A stretch of DNA of 64,000 nucleotides, taken from assembly GCA_900550175.1 (NCBI GenBank), contig URQX01000001.1:62001-126000 (forward strand), given 5' to 3'. The position numbers and the translations under genes are program-made. Numbering within the stretch: the first letter of the stretch is position 1; every line of letters starts with the position of its first letter. Positions 36,727 to 46,181 of this stretch are shown here, piece by piece. The stretch comes from an uncultured Veillonella sp. Lineage in GTDB: Bacteria; Bacillota; Negativicutes; Veillonellales; Veillonellaceae. The notes below the pieces were generated by a model, which made no database searches, had not been told where the DNA came from, and was given only the letters and a program-made list of their open reading frames with translations.

Positions 36727-37509
36727 TTATTTTTTGTTGTAATCGCCGAACCATTTGTCGTAGATTTTTTGGTAAGTGCCATCTTCTTTAAGTTCTTTAA
36801 GAGCTTTATTAACAGCTTCTTGTAAAGCTTTGTTGCCTTTTTTTACGCCAAGAACTGTGCCTGGGGATTGAGTAGGTTCGCCTACGAGTTTAAGGTCTTT
36901 GTCAGCACCTTGTTTGAGGTAGTACATAGCAACTGCGTTATCGATAATAGCACCATCGATTGTGCCAGCTTTCAATTCCATGAAGATATTAGCATTAGAA
37001 TCGATTTGTTTTACTGTTGTACCAGGGATTTTTTGAGCCATTTCAACAGGGATTGTGCCGATTTGAGCACCTACAGTTTTACCTGCTAATTCATCCATGT
37101 TGTGGATTGTTGTATTGTCTTTACGAACAACTGTGATGAAACCGCCTTGATCGAAGTATACATCGGAGAAGTCCAATGCTTTTTCACGTTCAGGCGTAGC
37201 ATTGATGCCTGCTGCAATCATATCGATATCACCAGATTGAACTGCTGGAATCAAAGCATCGAAGCCCATGGATTTGAATTCCATTTTTAAACCTAATTTT
37301 TTAGCGATGGCTTCGGACAAATCAACGTCGAAACCAACGTATTTGTCGCCTTCAGTAAATTCGAATGGTGGGAATGTAGTTTCAGAACCTACACGCAATA
37401 CACCTTCTTGTTGTGTCATTTTTGGTTTGTCATTACCACAACCAGCCAATAAACCCATTGCTGCTACCGCTACGAGGGCGATGGCTGTCAACTTTTTGAA
37501 CTTAAACAT
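36727..37509 (-). CDS. Amino-acid ABC transporter substrate-binding lipoprotein
   Basis: A 260-aa solute-binding protein of the polar amino-acid family (SBP_bac_3). The lipoprotein signal ends in GLLAGCG. VGSETTFPPFEF, GFDVDLSEAIAKKLG, MIAAGINATPEREKALDFSDVYF and the DGAIIDNAVAMYYL segment are typical. The ATG at 37509 has GAGGAGG upstream; the longer frame from 37527 is not needed. No permease or ATPase gene is adjacent, so it is an orphan component. The divergent neighbour is an M20 amidohydrolase. Confidence 0.9.
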   Translation of the reverse strand: MFKFKKLTAIALVAVAAMGLLAGCGNDKPKMTQQEGVLRVGSETTFPPFEFTEGDKYVGFDVDLSEAIAKKLGLKMEFKSMGFDALIPAVQSGDIDMIAAGINATPEREKALDFSDVYFDQGGFITVVRKDNTTIHNMDELAGKTVGAQIGTIPVEMAQKIPGTTVKQIDSNANIFMELKAGTIDGAIIDNAVAMYYLKQGADKDLKLVGEPTQSPGTVLGVKKGNKALQEAVNKALKELKEDGTYQKIYDKWFGDYNKK

Positions 37510-37678
37510 AGAAACCTCCTCAAACATCCATATACATGGTTTATCAAATTCTGTTTATATTGTACGGAATTTTACAATAATAGGCAATAACATTGTATAA
37601 TTAAGAGTAAACGATTTTTATATTCGAACGAGCTTTGTCTATTCTTATATTAATTTATATATAACAAGTGGAGGCAAT

Positions 37679-38860
37679 ATGTCCCTTACGAATACCTTTT
37701 CAGATCTTTGTAAAAGCTTCGCAACTGATGCGTTTGCCATTAATTATACATTAGCTAAGAACCCTGAACTTTCCAGTCATGAATTTGAATCCGTCAAAAC
37801 GATTGGCGCCGTTCTTGAAAAACATGGCATGGATGTAACCTATGAATTCTGTAACTTACCAACAGCTTTCAAGGCTTCTGCTGTGAAAGTAGATAATCCA
37901 AAAGGTCGTTTGGTAATTCTGTGTGAATATGATGCATTGCCAGAGGTAGGCCATGCATGTGGTCACTCTGCCAGTGGTTCTATGAGTGTTCTTGCCGCAC
38001 TAACACTACATAAAATGCAACAAGACGGCGTAGTTTTCAATATGGACATTGATATTATCGGTACACCAGATGAAGAATCCACAGGTTGCAAGGTGGACAT
38101 GTGCAATGCAGGCGTGTTTAAAGACTATGATTTGGCTATCATGGTTCACCTCGATGGGGAAGAAACACGACCAAATTCACAATTCTTGGCACTAGACTGT
38201 TTCCGTGCTAAATACCATGGCAAACCAGCTCATGCGGCAGGGGAGCCTTGGAACGGAATTAATGCGGTAAACGGCGTACAACTCGCTATTCATGCGATGG
38301 ATATGATGCGCCAACAAGTGCGCCCTGAAACGCGCATTGGTACATGGATTATTGCTGGTGGTACAGCGTCTAATGTTATCCCTGAGTTTGGTGAGTTGGA
38401 AGTAACCGTGCGTCACACTGAACGTGAATATTTGAATGGTCTATCTGAACAGATTAAGAATATCTTTGAAGGTGCTGCCCTCTGTACAGGTACAACAGTA
38501 GATGTGGAGTTCTACGGTAATCCTTATGATGATATGAACCAAAACCATAGAGGCACCGTTCTCATTGAAAACGTAATGTCTGAGATGGGTATTGATTTTA
38601 AGCCCGGCCCAGCAGATATTGGGGGTAGCTCAGACATTGGTAATGTGAGCTATCAATGTGCTGCCTTCCACCCTAAATTGCGCCTTGCTGGGGAAGATAA
38701 GGTGTGCCACTCTAAAGAATTCGCTGCGGCTATGCTTGAACCTGCTATTGAAGAAACGATCATTGATGGAGCGAATATTATTGGTCGTACATTATTGAGC
38801 TTGGTGGAAAATCCAACGGTATTAGAAGAAATCGTAGCTGAATTTAATACAACTAAATAA
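37679..38860 (+). CDS. M20 family amidohydrolase (AbgB/PM20D2-like)
   Basis: A 393-aa metal-dependent amidohydrolase. GHACGH at residues 91-96 and GTPDEES starting at 129 are the metal motifs. It carries the M20D dimerisation domain (KYHGKPAHAAGEPWNGINAVNGVQ). It belongs with AbgB-type enzymes rather than with the AbgA-type one at 4.4 kb. GGAGG precedes the ATG. The divergent amino-acid-binding lipoprotein suggests the product or substrate is amino-acid-like. Confidence 0.83.
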   Translation: MSLTNTFSDLCKSFATDAFAINYTLAKNPELSSHEFESVKTIGAVLEKHGMDVTYEFCNLPTAFKASAVKVDNPKGRLVILCEYDALPEVGHACGHSASGSMSVLAALTLHKMQQDGVVFNMDIDIIGTPDEESTGCKVDMCNAGVFKDYDLAIMVHLDGEETRPNSQFLALDCFRAKYHGKPAHAAGEPWNGINAVNGVQLAIHAMDMMRQQVRPETRIGTWIIAGGTASNVIPEFGELEVTVRHTEREYLNGLSEQIKNIFEGAALCTGTTVDVEFYGNPYDDMNQNHRGTVLIENVMSEMGIDFKPGPADIGGSSDIGNVSYQCAAFHPKLRLAGEDKVCHSKEFAAAMLEPAIEETIIDGANIIGRTLLSLVENPTVLEEIVAEFNTTK

Positions 38861-38959
38861 GCTTTTAGCTAAAATATCTTCCTATCTATTTATATGCACC
38901 GCTTATTATATACGTATTGTCTATATTACTTGTTATCTATGCTACTTAAAGGAGGCTTT

Positions 38960-40075
38960 ATGTGCTCAACTGAAACATTACAAATAAAAAACTACATAGG
39001 TCTCACTGGCGATAAACCTATACGGTTTATTGCATCCGACGTAGATGGGACATTGGTTAATGATGCAAAAATTATCCCTAATGAGGCTATCAAGGCTATT
39101 CGAGCCGCTCGTGAAAGTGGTATTCGCGTAGCTATCGCTTCTGGTCGTGCTTGGAATGAGATGAATGATGTTATCGATAAACTGCCATGCCTACGCTATT
39201 TCATGTGTACCAATGGCGCCTATGTAATGGATAAAGACGAAAACCGCACCTTATTCCATGTGGCCTTTGATAAAGAACAAGCACTCTATTTATTACGCAA
39301 GCTCTTAACTTATGGAGTTTATGTAGAGGCCTATGTGAAAGACAAAATTTTTGGTATGTATCCGCCATCTCGATGTATCACACCTGAACGTTTATGTGCT
39401 TGTGTAGATGAACGTAATGAGGGCAATGACAGTAATACAAAGAGCTCTCATAGCGTAATGGATAATCATCTACCTGGTGAAACCCATGATCACTATGCCT
39501 TAGCCGAAGGTGATGAAGCAGCGAATATAAATATGTCTGAGTGTGAAGTCGAACAGGCTAATTTTTTCTTTAGACCTAATATTCGTCCATTTATCTTAGC
39601 AACCCGTACAATGGTGCCTGATTTACTAGCTCATATGGAAGCTTTAGATGAAGGCCCTGAAAAGATGCAAATCTTCTACGGCGATGAGCCAATGCGCCAA
39701 CGCATCTTACAAGACTTACGCGATGAATACCAAGGTATGTCTCGCGATGGTACAGGACGTGAACGATTCTATGATGTATTACTCTCTAGTGAGGGAAATT
39801 TAGAGTTTGTATTACCGCACACCACAAAAGGAAGCGCCGTAGAAGCTTTGGCAAATCACTGGGGCTTTAGTCCGGACGAAGTGATGACCTTAGGGGATAG
39901 TGAAAACGACCTATCTATGCTGCGCTTTGCCGGTGCTAGCGTTGCTATGGGTAATGGTAAACCAAATATTAAAGAAGCCGCTCATTACGTAACTGCGGAT
40001 AATAATCATCATGGCGCTGCAAAAGCAATCTATTCAGCGATTGCATATAATAATGAACTCGGTAAGAAACAATAG
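38960..40075 (+). CDS. HAD superfamily Cof-type phosphatase with an insertion
   Basis: A 371-aa HAD hydrolase of the Cof (IIB) group. The nucleophile motif is SDVDGT with D27 and D29, SGR is motif II, and GDSENDLSM is motif IV. A hydrophilic stretch of roughly 48 residues at about 150-198, rich in Asp, Glu, Asn, Ser and His, interrupts the cap domain and is not usual. The ATG at 38960 with AAGGAGG upstream is preferred over the frame start at 38894. Likely substrates are sugar phosphates or flavin precursors; not resolvable. Confidence 0.83.
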   Translation: MCSTETLQIKNYIGLTGDKPIRFIASDVDGTLVNDAKIIPNEAIKAIRAARESGIRVAIASGRAWNEMNDVIDKLPCLRYFMCTNGAYVMDKDENRTLFHVAFDKEQALYLLRKLLTYGVYVEAYVKDKIFGMYPPSRCITPERLCACVDERNEGNDSNTKSSHSVMDNHLPGETHDHYALAEGDEAANINMSECEVEQANFFFRPNIRPFILATRTMVPDLLAHMEALDEGPEKMQIFYGDEPMRQRILQDLRDEYQGMSRDGTGRERFYDVLLSSEGNLEFVLPHTTKGSAVEALANHWGFSPDEVMTLGDSENDLSMLRFAGASVAMGNGKPNIKEAAHYVTADNNHHGAAKAIYSAIAYNNELGKKQ

Positions 40076-40277
40076 GCTAATTTTAATTCCGCTGATTATG
40101 TATTAGCTTATTGTCTATCAAATGAGATACTATATATTTTCCTTTGTCCGGTAGCCATTTAGTCGGTTTTACAGTTGTGGGATTACTCGAAAGGGTATTA
40201 AAGGGGATACATGATTTCAGCCGACATTAGATTGGATGCTAAGTTAGTTTTGTAAAACTTGTAGGCGGTGATGTGTA

Positions 40278-40475
40278 ATGGGAAATTTAAAGTTTGATAT
40301 AGATGACACGTGTGTTAAGTGTGGTGCGTGTGCTGTGGATTGTCCTGTTCAATGCATCACCAAAGGGGCGACCCAGTTCAATATTGGGAACGGCTGTATT
40401 GGTTGTGGCGATTGTTACTCCATCTGTCCTGTAGGAGCTGTAAAGATGTCTAAATGTGAGACTGATAAAGAATAG
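40278..40475 (+). CDS. 2[4Fe-4S] ferredoxin
   Basis: A 65-aa ferredoxin with two CxxCxxCxxxCP cluster motifs: CVKCGACAVDCP and CIGCGDCYSICP. This is the clostridial-type low-potential electron carrier. GGCGGTGATGTGT precedes the ATG. It is a single gene between the phosphatase and guaA. Confidence 0.92.
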   Translation: MGNLKFDIDDTCVKCGACAVDCPVQCITKGATQFNIGNGCIGCGDCYSICPVGAVKMSKCETDKE

Positions 40476-40731
40476 TCTCTTGAAAGGGTAGAGCCTCTTA
40501 TGGGTCATCTCATTGTATTGAGTTTTGTATAGAGTAAAACCAAAATCCGAACATTAAAATATTAATCATAAATTTCATACGGAATATATGGAGTCCATAT
40601 ACTTCATATGGTATAATGAAATGTAATGAAATTTAGCGTTTTACTTGAAAAACGCACCGCTAGTACAGAAATGTATAGGCAATAAAAAATAGTGAATATA
40701 CTTTCACAAATAGATGCATATGGAGGAAGGC

Positions 40732-42267
40732 ATGGAAAACAAGGAATTTGTTATTGTTGTTGACTTTGGTGGTCAATATAATCAATTGATCGCGCGCCGT
40801 GTTCGTGAAAATCACGTATACTGTGAAGTATATCCATACAACAAAGCGCTGGACAAAATTAAAGAATTAAAACCGCAAGGTATCATCTTCACAGGTGGCC
40901 CTAACAGCGTGTATGAAGAAAACTCTCCAAAAATCGAAAAAGAGATTTTTGAACTTGGTATTCCAGTTCTTGGCATGTGCTATGGTATGCAATTTATGGC
41001 GCATACATTGGGTGGCGAAGTTAAATCTGCTGACAACCGTGAGTTTGGTAAAACACCTACTAAAGTGGACACTACATCCCCATTGTTCAAAGGCTTGGAC
41101 GAAGACCAAGTTGTTTGGATGTCCCACGTTGACTATGTAGCAAAAGTACCTGAAGGTTTCGAAATCGTTGCTCATACAAAAGACTGCCCTGTTGCATCCA
41201 TGCAAAACAAAGAGCGTAAATTATACGCTATGCAATACCATGCAGAAGTATTGCACACTGAACATGGTAAAGAGATGCTTCACAACTTCTTGTACGAAGT
41301 ATGTGGTTTCACAGGCACATGGACAATGGCAAACTATGCAAAAACTGCTATTGAAGAAATCCGCAACACTGTAGGCGATGGCAAAGTATTGTTGGCATTG
41401 TCGGGTGGTGTAGATAGCTCCGTTGCAGCAGCTCTTATTTCTAAAGCTGTTGGCGACCAATTGACTTGTATCTTTGTTGATCATGGTTTAATGCGTAAAA
41501 ACGAAGGCGACGAAGTTGAAGCAGCTTTCAAAGATTCCGGCATGCATTTCATTCGCGTCGATGCAGAAAAACGTTTCTTAGATAAATTGGCTGGTCTTGA
41601 AGATCCAGAAGCTAAACGTAAAGCTATCGGCGAAGAATTCATCCGCGTATTCGAAGATGAAGGCCGTAAAATCGGCTCCGTTGACTTCTTGGCGCAAGGT
41701 ACAATCTACCCTGACGTTATTGAGTCCGGTACTGGTGAAGCAGAAGTTATCAAATCTCACCACAACGTAGGCGGCTTGCCTGCAGTTGTAGACTTTAAAG
41801 GCCTTATCGAACCATTGCGCAACCTCTTCAAAGACGAAGTGCGTGAACTTGGTTCTGAATTAGGCTTGGCTGACTACCTCGTATGGCGTCAACCATTCCC
41901 AGGTCCTGGTCTTGCAATTCGCGTAATGGGCGAAATCACGAAAGACAAACTCGACATTTTGCGTGATGCGGACTACATCTTCCGTGACGAAATTGCAAAA
42001 GCTGGCCTTGATCGCGACATCAACCAATACTTTGCAGTATTAACATCTACACGTACTGTAGGCGTTATGGGTGACTTCCGTACATACGATTACACATTGG
42101 CATTGCGTGGCGTAACAACAACAGACTTCATGACTGCTGACTGGGCACGCATCCCTTACGACGTATTGGACACAATCTCCCGTCGTATCGTAAACGAAGT
42201 ACAACACATCAACCGTATCGTGTACGATATTACATCTAAACCACCTGCAACAATTGAGTGGGAATAA
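40732..42267 (+). CDS. guaA: GMP synthase (glutamine-hydrolysing)
   Basis: A 511-aa enzyme that aminates XMP to GMP. The amidotransferase domain has [14 protein letters not shown], the nucleophile GMCYGMQ and its His-Glu pair in MQYHAEV. The ATP-pyrophosphatase P-loop is [12 protein letters not shown]. The C-terminal dimerisation domain ends PPATIEWE as usual. The ATG at 40732 with GGAGGAAGG upstream is chosen. A TATAAT at 40612 lies in an upstream inverted repeat (CCATAT/ATATGG), and GCGTTTT/AAAACGC forms a hairpin at 40636-40655 in the leader. Confidence 0.96.
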   Translation: MENKEFVIVVDFGGQYNQLIARRVRENHVYCEVYPYNKALDKIKELKPQGIIFTGGPNSVYEENSPKIEKEIFELGIPVLGMCYGMQFMAHTLGGEVKSADNREFGKTPTKVDTTSPLFKGLDEDQVVWMSHVDYVAKVPEGFEIVAHTKDCPVASMQNKERKLYAMQYHAEVLHTEHGKEMLHNFLYEVCGFTGTWTMANYAKTAIEEIRNTVGDGKVLLALSGGVDSSVAAALISKAVGDQLTCIFVDHGLMRKNEGDEVEAAFKDSGMHFIRVDAEKRFLDKLAGLEDPEAKRKAIGEEFIRVFEDEGRKIGSVDFLAQGTIYPDVIESGTGEAEVIKSHHNVGGLPAVVDFKGLIEPLRNLFKDEVRELGSELGLADYLVWRQPFPGPGLAIRVMGEITKDKLDILRDADYIFRDEIAKAGLDRDINQYFAVLTSTRTVGVMGDFRTYDYTLALRGVTTTDFMTADWARIPYDVLDTISRRIVNEVQHINRIVYDITSKPPATIEWE

Positions 42268-42296
42268 TAAAAACATATTAATTAGTTTTACAATAG

Positions 42297-42333
42297 TTGG
42301 GATGACACTGTATAGTATCATCCCAATATTTTT
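42297..42333 (+). terminator. Terminator after guaA
   Basis: TTGGGATGA / TCATCCCAA, exact 9-bp arms across a 12-nt loop, followed by TATTTTTA. Confidence 0.85.
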
Positions 42334-42411
42334 AAACGTACACATATAGCAAAATGGCTATATAAAATAGAGAAATACTATTTCTAAATATAATTAAGGT
42401 AATGAATAGGA

Positions 42412-43521
42412 ATGAAAGATATTGTTATTAATGGAGATTCAATAGAAATATTGAATGCCATGGAGCCTAACAGTGTTGATTTAATTTTTGCTGATCCTCC
42501 GTATTGGATGAGAGTTGAAGGCACTTTGACACGTGTAGAAGGAACTGACTTCGATGGTTGTGATGATGAGTGGGATCAATTTGAATCTTTAGAGGCTTAT
42601 GAGGCTTTTACAAAGAAATGGTTAGAAGCCTGTTACAGAGTGTTAAAGCCTAATGGTTCCATATGGGTAATTGGTGGAATGCAATGCATTTATACCGTTG
42701 GTGCAATCATGCAAGAAATTGGTTATTGGTTCATAAATGACGTTGTTTGGCATAAGAAGAATCCTACACCTAATTTTATGGGTACTAGATTAAACAATAG
42801 CCATGAGACGTTGATTTGGGCGACTAAAGGTAAAAAGTCTAAGTATACTTTTAACTATAAAACAGGAAAAGAATTAAATTTGGATACTGTTACAGAAGAT
42901 GAATTTGCCAAGGGGACTCGTAAGCAAATGGGCTCTGTTTGGCGAATGGCTGTATGTGCAGGAAACGAACGCTTAAAAACAGATGATGGCAAGAAACTTC
43001 ATAGTACACAGAAGCCATTAGAAATGCTAGAACGGATTGTGGCCATATCTTCAAAAATGGGTGATGTTGTACTAGATCCGTTTGGCGGTACGATGACGAC
43101 TGGCGTAGCTGCTAAAAAGCTTGGTAGACAGTATATCATGATTGAACGTGATCCTGAGTATTGTAAATATGGTGAAAAACGATTAGCGGATACTGTCTTT
43201 GAGGATAGTGCCATCGCTAGAGCGGATTATGATAAAAAACCTCTTAAAGTTACAATGCCAGAAATGATAGAAGCTGGATACTTTATAGAAAATGAGGATT
43301 TTTATTTTAGAACAGGGGACGCGGTTGCCAAGCTATTAAAGGATGGAAAACTTAAATATGAGGATCAAATTCTTGATATGCACTCCTGTGCAGCAATTGC
43401 TAGAGGGGTAAAAGCTAACCGATTAAATGGTTTTGATTATTGGTATGTCATTAGAGACGAAAAAAAGGTTTCTATTGCGGACGTTCGAGAGCAGTATAGA
43501 GAAAGCAAAAAACAAGGATAG
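42412..43521 (+). CDS. HinfI/CcrM-like adenine-N6 DNA methyltransferase
   Basis: A 369-aa beta-class methyltransferase. DPPY is at residues 28-31, and the SAM motif follows later as DPFGGTMTTG. The C-terminal RAMA-type domain (FDYWYVIRDEKK) is as in HinfI and CcrM. Compared from memory with M.HinfI (GANTC), the match is close along the whole length, including VEG-DF-G-DDEWD, VIWHKKNPTPNF-type and HSTQKP. The SAM loop is unusual: the FxGxG glycine normally found in FFGTGTTG is Met here (FGGTMTTG). It faces two nuclease-like genes, forming a restriction-modification locus. Confidence 0.87.
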   Translation: MKDIVINGDSIEILNAMEPNSVDLIFADPPYWMRVEGTLTRVEGTDFDGCDDEWDQFESLEAYEAFTKKWLEACYRVLKPNGSIWVIGGMQCIYTVGAIMQEIGYWFINDVVWHKKNPTPNFMGTRLNNSHETLIWATKGKKSKYTFNYKTGKELNLDTVTEDEFAKGTRKQMGSVWRMAVCAGNERLKTDDGKKLHSTQKPLEMLERIVAISSKMGDVVLDPFGGTMTTGVAAKKLGRQYIMIERDPEYCKYGEKRLADTVFEDSAIARADYDKKPLKVTMPEMIEAGYFIENEDFYFRTGDAVAKLLKDGKLKYEDQILDMHSCAAIARGVKANRLNGFDYWYVIRDEKKVSIADVREQYRESKKQG

Positions 43522-43570
43522 TATTATAAACTCTTGGCTCGGTTATTAAATTCATAACTTTACTGCATGA

Positions 43571-43608
43571 AAATACCCCCTTACTGGTTCGCCAGTAAGG
43601 GGGTATTT
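43571..43608. terminator. Bidirectional terminator between the methylase and nuclease genes
   Basis: A perfect 17-bp stem, AAATACCCCCTTACTGG / CCAGTAAGGGGGTATTT, with a TTCG tetraloop lies between convergent genes. Confidence 0.93.
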
Positions 43609-43630
43609 ATTAATTATTGGTATTTTCTAG

Positions 43631-44230
43631 TTATATGTCATCAATTCTGAATGGTAATAGTTCGCGTAAACTAAAGTGATAGTTTACAACAACACCTTTA
43701 TGTTGATTGTTTACAATATCACCTTTGCCACTTTTTCTCTTAAAACGTCGTTTATTTGTATAGTGATTATAGATTTCCTCTAAGACGATAATATTTTGAT
43801 AGAAGTATTGGTGCTGGTCAGAAGGCACAATGCATGGCCTTTCACTTAAGACCCATAGAACATAAACTGGAACAGGCTCCATTTTGTCAACTTTGAAATA
43901 TCGTACTAAATCAGATTCGTTTAGCGCAACTGTTTCAGATGGAATTAAATTACCCTCTGGTAAATATTTAGTAACAGCCATAAATGTACGACGTTGAGCT
44001 TTGACCTCTATATAACATCGTATGGGTCCCCCTTTATAGGGATATACTTCTATATCTGGATAACCATCTTTGTTGGTTTTCTTGGCATAATAACCATAGT
44101 CTGTTAGCTCTTTAATTAGTTTATTCTCAAAGTGTTCAGAGTATTCAACATCACTTTTAAATTGATAGAAACCAAGACTTTTGCCATCACATCTATTTTT
44201 ACAAGTCGAACAATCGAATAAGTATGCCAT
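43631..44230 (-). CDS. PD-(D/E)xK nuclease-like protein with N-terminal Cys motif
   Basis: A 199-aa protein of unknown family. The likely catalytic residues are P58-D59 and E75-V-K77 (YPDIEVYPY and CYIEVKAQ), the classical PD-(D/E)xK spacing, with E35 in the preceding helix. CxxCxxxC (C7, C10, C14) at the start could bind a metal. It lies 34 bp downstream of the predicted restriction enzyme on the same strand and runs towards the methylase. It may be a second endonuclease or an accessory subunit. The activity is inferred only from the motif. Confidence 0.65.
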   Translation of the reverse strand: MAYLFDCSTCKNRCDGKSLGFYQFKSDVEYSEHFENKLIKELTDYGYYAKKTNKDGYPDIEVYPYKGGPIRCYIEVKAQRRTFMAVTKYLPEGNLIPSETVALNESDLVRYFKVDKMEPVPVYVLWVLSERPCIVPSDQHQYFYQNIIVLEEIYNHYTNKRRFKRKSGKGDIVNNQHKGVVVNYHFSLRELLPFRIDDI

Positions 44231-44264
44231 ATTTATTACCTTAATACATCTTTAATTTAAACTT

Positions 44265-45074
44265 TTATAGAAGCTTAAGATTAGTACTTGTTGGGAAAAG
44301 CTCTTTTCTTAATTGAACATATAAAGGCTTATCTGAGATAAGCTTTTGGTAAAGGTTAGGACCATTTATTTTTAGTTGTTTTAACGCATTAAGCATTTCT
44401 GGGCTTGTGTCGAAGTCGGGGATGTGCAAAATTTCATCACTTCGTTCTTGCTTATGTTTTCCTAGGTACTCACAAATTTCTTCCCATACATCATTACGAT
44501 TAAATATAGTATCGAATAAAGCACCACCATATAGAATGTTAAGGGTAACATTACTCAATGTGTTCTGGGATGCTTCATTTGTGTAGAAGTTTTTATTTTT
44601 TACCAAACTATCATCAATGAACCACATCGTAGCATTGATGGTACAATCAGGATATTGTGTTTTTAGTAATGTGTATTTTTTTCTAAAATTATCGTATTGT
44701 CCACGCTTTTTAGTACTATCGTGATCATCTCTTATTTTTTGTTCAATTAAATATATTGTATTATCTTCTCTAAATGCCTGATCAGCATTTAGTTGGTTAC
44801 CTTCAGTATCGGTTCCTATATGTTTGTTTAAGTTAGTATATCCCATAGCGTGGATATAGTCGGTTACAATATCTTCCATAAAATCGCCAAGTTTAATTTC
44901 TCGGCTCTGTGTAACGTTTTGAATGAGTTTGGTTTTAGCATTTGTAAGTCTAAAAATGCCTACGTATCTATGAGGATTTTTTATAACCGTACATAAGAGC
45001 TCATAGTAGAAAGAGTCATCAGTTTTGATTTTACTATTAAGTTTTTCTACAAAATAATCGTATGATAAAATCAT
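44265..45074 (-). CDS. Predicted type II restriction endonuclease (HinfI-like by context)
   Basis: A 269-aa protein. The probable active site is D98 with E111-Q-K113, in NADQAF and LIEQKIRDDHDSTKKRGQ, a PD-(D/E)xK variant with a basic, acidic-rich stretch. Because the adjacent methylase resembles M.HinfI, the target is predicted to be GANTC. I cannot confirm the endonuclease family by alignment. A CxxC or zinc motif is absent. Weak RBS, AT-rich gene. Confidence 0.68.
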   Translation of the reverse strand: MILSYDYFVEKLNSKIKTDDSFYYELLCTVIKNPHRYVGIFRLTNAKTKLIQNVTQSREIKLGDFMEDIVTDYIHAMGYTNLNKHIGTDTEGNQLNADQAFREDNTIYLIEQKIRDDHDSTKKRGQYDNFRKKYTLLKTQYPDCTINATMWFIDDSLVKNKNFYTNEASQNTLSNVTLNILYGGALFDTIFNRNDVWEEICEYLGKHKQERSDEILHIPDFDTSPEMLNALKQLKINGPNLYQKLISDKPLYVQLRKELFPTSTNLKLL

Positions 45075-45201
45075 GATTTATACCTCGATTAATACGACTT
45101 CATCTTTTTATTATATTTTAACTTTTGGCATACTATAAGTCTACATATTTTAAGTGTTAATGCATCGTTCTATGAAAAACATAGCTTTAAAGTAAAAGAG
45201 A

Positions 45202-45302
45202 ATTCATTGCCTATGCAGTATCGGAATGTGTCTAAATATACGAAAAGATGATGGGGCGGATAATCTGTATAGTAAGTAACTAATCAAATTGTTAATAAAA
45301 GG
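45202..45302. repeat. Imperfect direct repeat DR1 (about 101 bp)
   Basis: This copy matches 46307-46407 with about 11 differences over 101 bases. In one frame both copies read a short common end, SLPMQYRNV-x-KY-x-KR, then a stop, as if they were the 3' ends of decayed gene copies. A terminator-like hairpin, GGGGCTGT/ACAGCCCC, follows at 45301-45322. Confidence 0.85.
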
Positions 45303-45322
45303 GGCTGTTTTGTTACAGCCCC
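45301..45322. terminator. Terminator-like hairpin after DR1
   Basis: GGGGCTGT / ACAGCCCC, exact 8-bp arms with a 6-nt loop rich in T. The T-run after it is absent, so it is a weak terminator at best. Confidence 0.5.
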
Positions 45323-45420
45323 ATCATTGATGGGAGGCTTTTGTATTTTTTACAGAAATTGGTATACTGATTTTAAGTTATAGATTTTGGTTTAAATAAT
45401 TTTTTGAAAATAGAGGTCCT

Positions 45421-45837
45421 ATGAAAACGACAAAATCTTTTGGCGAGTATCCCAAATATTCTCTCCACGATGCAAGGATACAGAAAATAGAATACGTAGA
45501 CGATAGTTTAATCTTTACATTTGACTATATTTTTTCTTATGAAAATGGTGTTGAACAAACTCATAAGGCTCAAGTTATATTTGAAAAATGTGATATTGAT
45601 GATTTAGAAATTCTCGTCTTCAATAGTACAATATTAGATACTTTCACAGGTAAAAGGATTGAGTTACCTCAGTATCAGCAGGATTATAGTGGAAGTGAGT
45701 TCGAGGTCATTACGGAGACTTATAACTGGGGACGAGCTGTGTTGCAGGGTTGGTTATGTACCGAAGGGAATCCCGTACACTGTATAATGAACATATGCTT
45801 TACAGGTGATATGGTATATGTAGTTAATGAGGCCTAA
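45421..45837 (+). CDS. Hypothetical protein of the direct-repeat island
   Basis: A 138-aa, acidic, soluble protein of unknown family. The N-terminal YSLHDARIQKIEY followed by FTFDYIF is a pattern seen in small uncharacterised and immunity-like proteins. The C-terminal half has TYNWGRAVLQGWL. No signal or membrane segment is present. It lies one base before the start of the next gene, so the two are co-translated. A role in immunity or stress is speculation. Confidence 0.62.
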   Translation: MKTTKSFGEYPKYSLHDARIQKIEYVDDSLIFTFDYIFSYENGVEQTHKAQVIFEKCDIDDLEILVFNSTILDTFTGKRIELPQYQQDYSGSEFEVITETYNWGRAVLQGWLCTEGNPVHCIMNICFTGDMVYVVNEA

Positions 45838-45838
45838 T

Positions 45839-46162
45839 ATGAGCGATTTAGATTTTACTATTTGCTGTATAGTTACTTTCTTCAGCAAGAAGAGGGGGAC
45901 TCCGCCGAATTTGAATAATGGAAAATATTGCCCTCATTTTGTTATAAAGGGCTCTAATCAGCTGTTAGGTGTAAACTTTATTGATGGTGAAGATGTCATC
46001 TTTGATAAAGAAATAGGAGCTAATGTGCTGCCACTGTATGAAACTGTAGATTATTCTGCTTTGCAAGGAGGTACTGAGTTCCTTATTATGGAAGGTAGCA
46101 ATATTGTGGGTGAAGGAGTTGTAAGAGATATCTTTCAACATAAACCATATGGATATAAATAG
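45839..46162 (+). CDS. Stand-alone EF-Tu domain-III-like small protein
   Basis: A 107-aa protein. The pattern from about residue 5 resembles domain III of EF-Tu: an N-terminal strand ending in KKRGTPP, NGKYCPHFVIKG where EF-Tu has a Y-P-Q-F segment, and ALQGGTEFLIMEGSNIVGEGVV matching the L-EG-F-IREG-TVG-GVV pattern. The GTPase and domain II are absent. The ATG at 45839 is preferred to 45827, which overlaps the previous gene. Function is unknown; EF-Tu-mimic or decoy is one possibility. Confidence 0.62.
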   Translation: MSDLDFTICCIVTFFSKKRGTPPNLNNGKYCPHFVIKGSNQLLGVNFIDGEDVIFDKEIGANVLPLYETVDYSALQGGTEFLIMEGSNIVGEGVVRDIFQHKPYGYK

Positions 46163-46181
46163 AAACTAATAAGGAGTTTAT

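Noticed and set aside
36727..37509. Complete amino-acid ABC operon
   Set aside because: Only the binding protein is present; no permease or ATPase on either side, so it was called an orphan component.
40076..40277. Possible structured RNA upstream of the ferredoxin gene (GTCGG/CCGAC pair)
   Set aside because: Only one short complementary pair was found, with no recognised motif, so no feature is reported.
45421..46162. Toxin-antitoxin or toxin-immunity pair
   Set aside because: Both proteins look immunity-like at most. No toxin domain is visible, so no such call is made as a feature.
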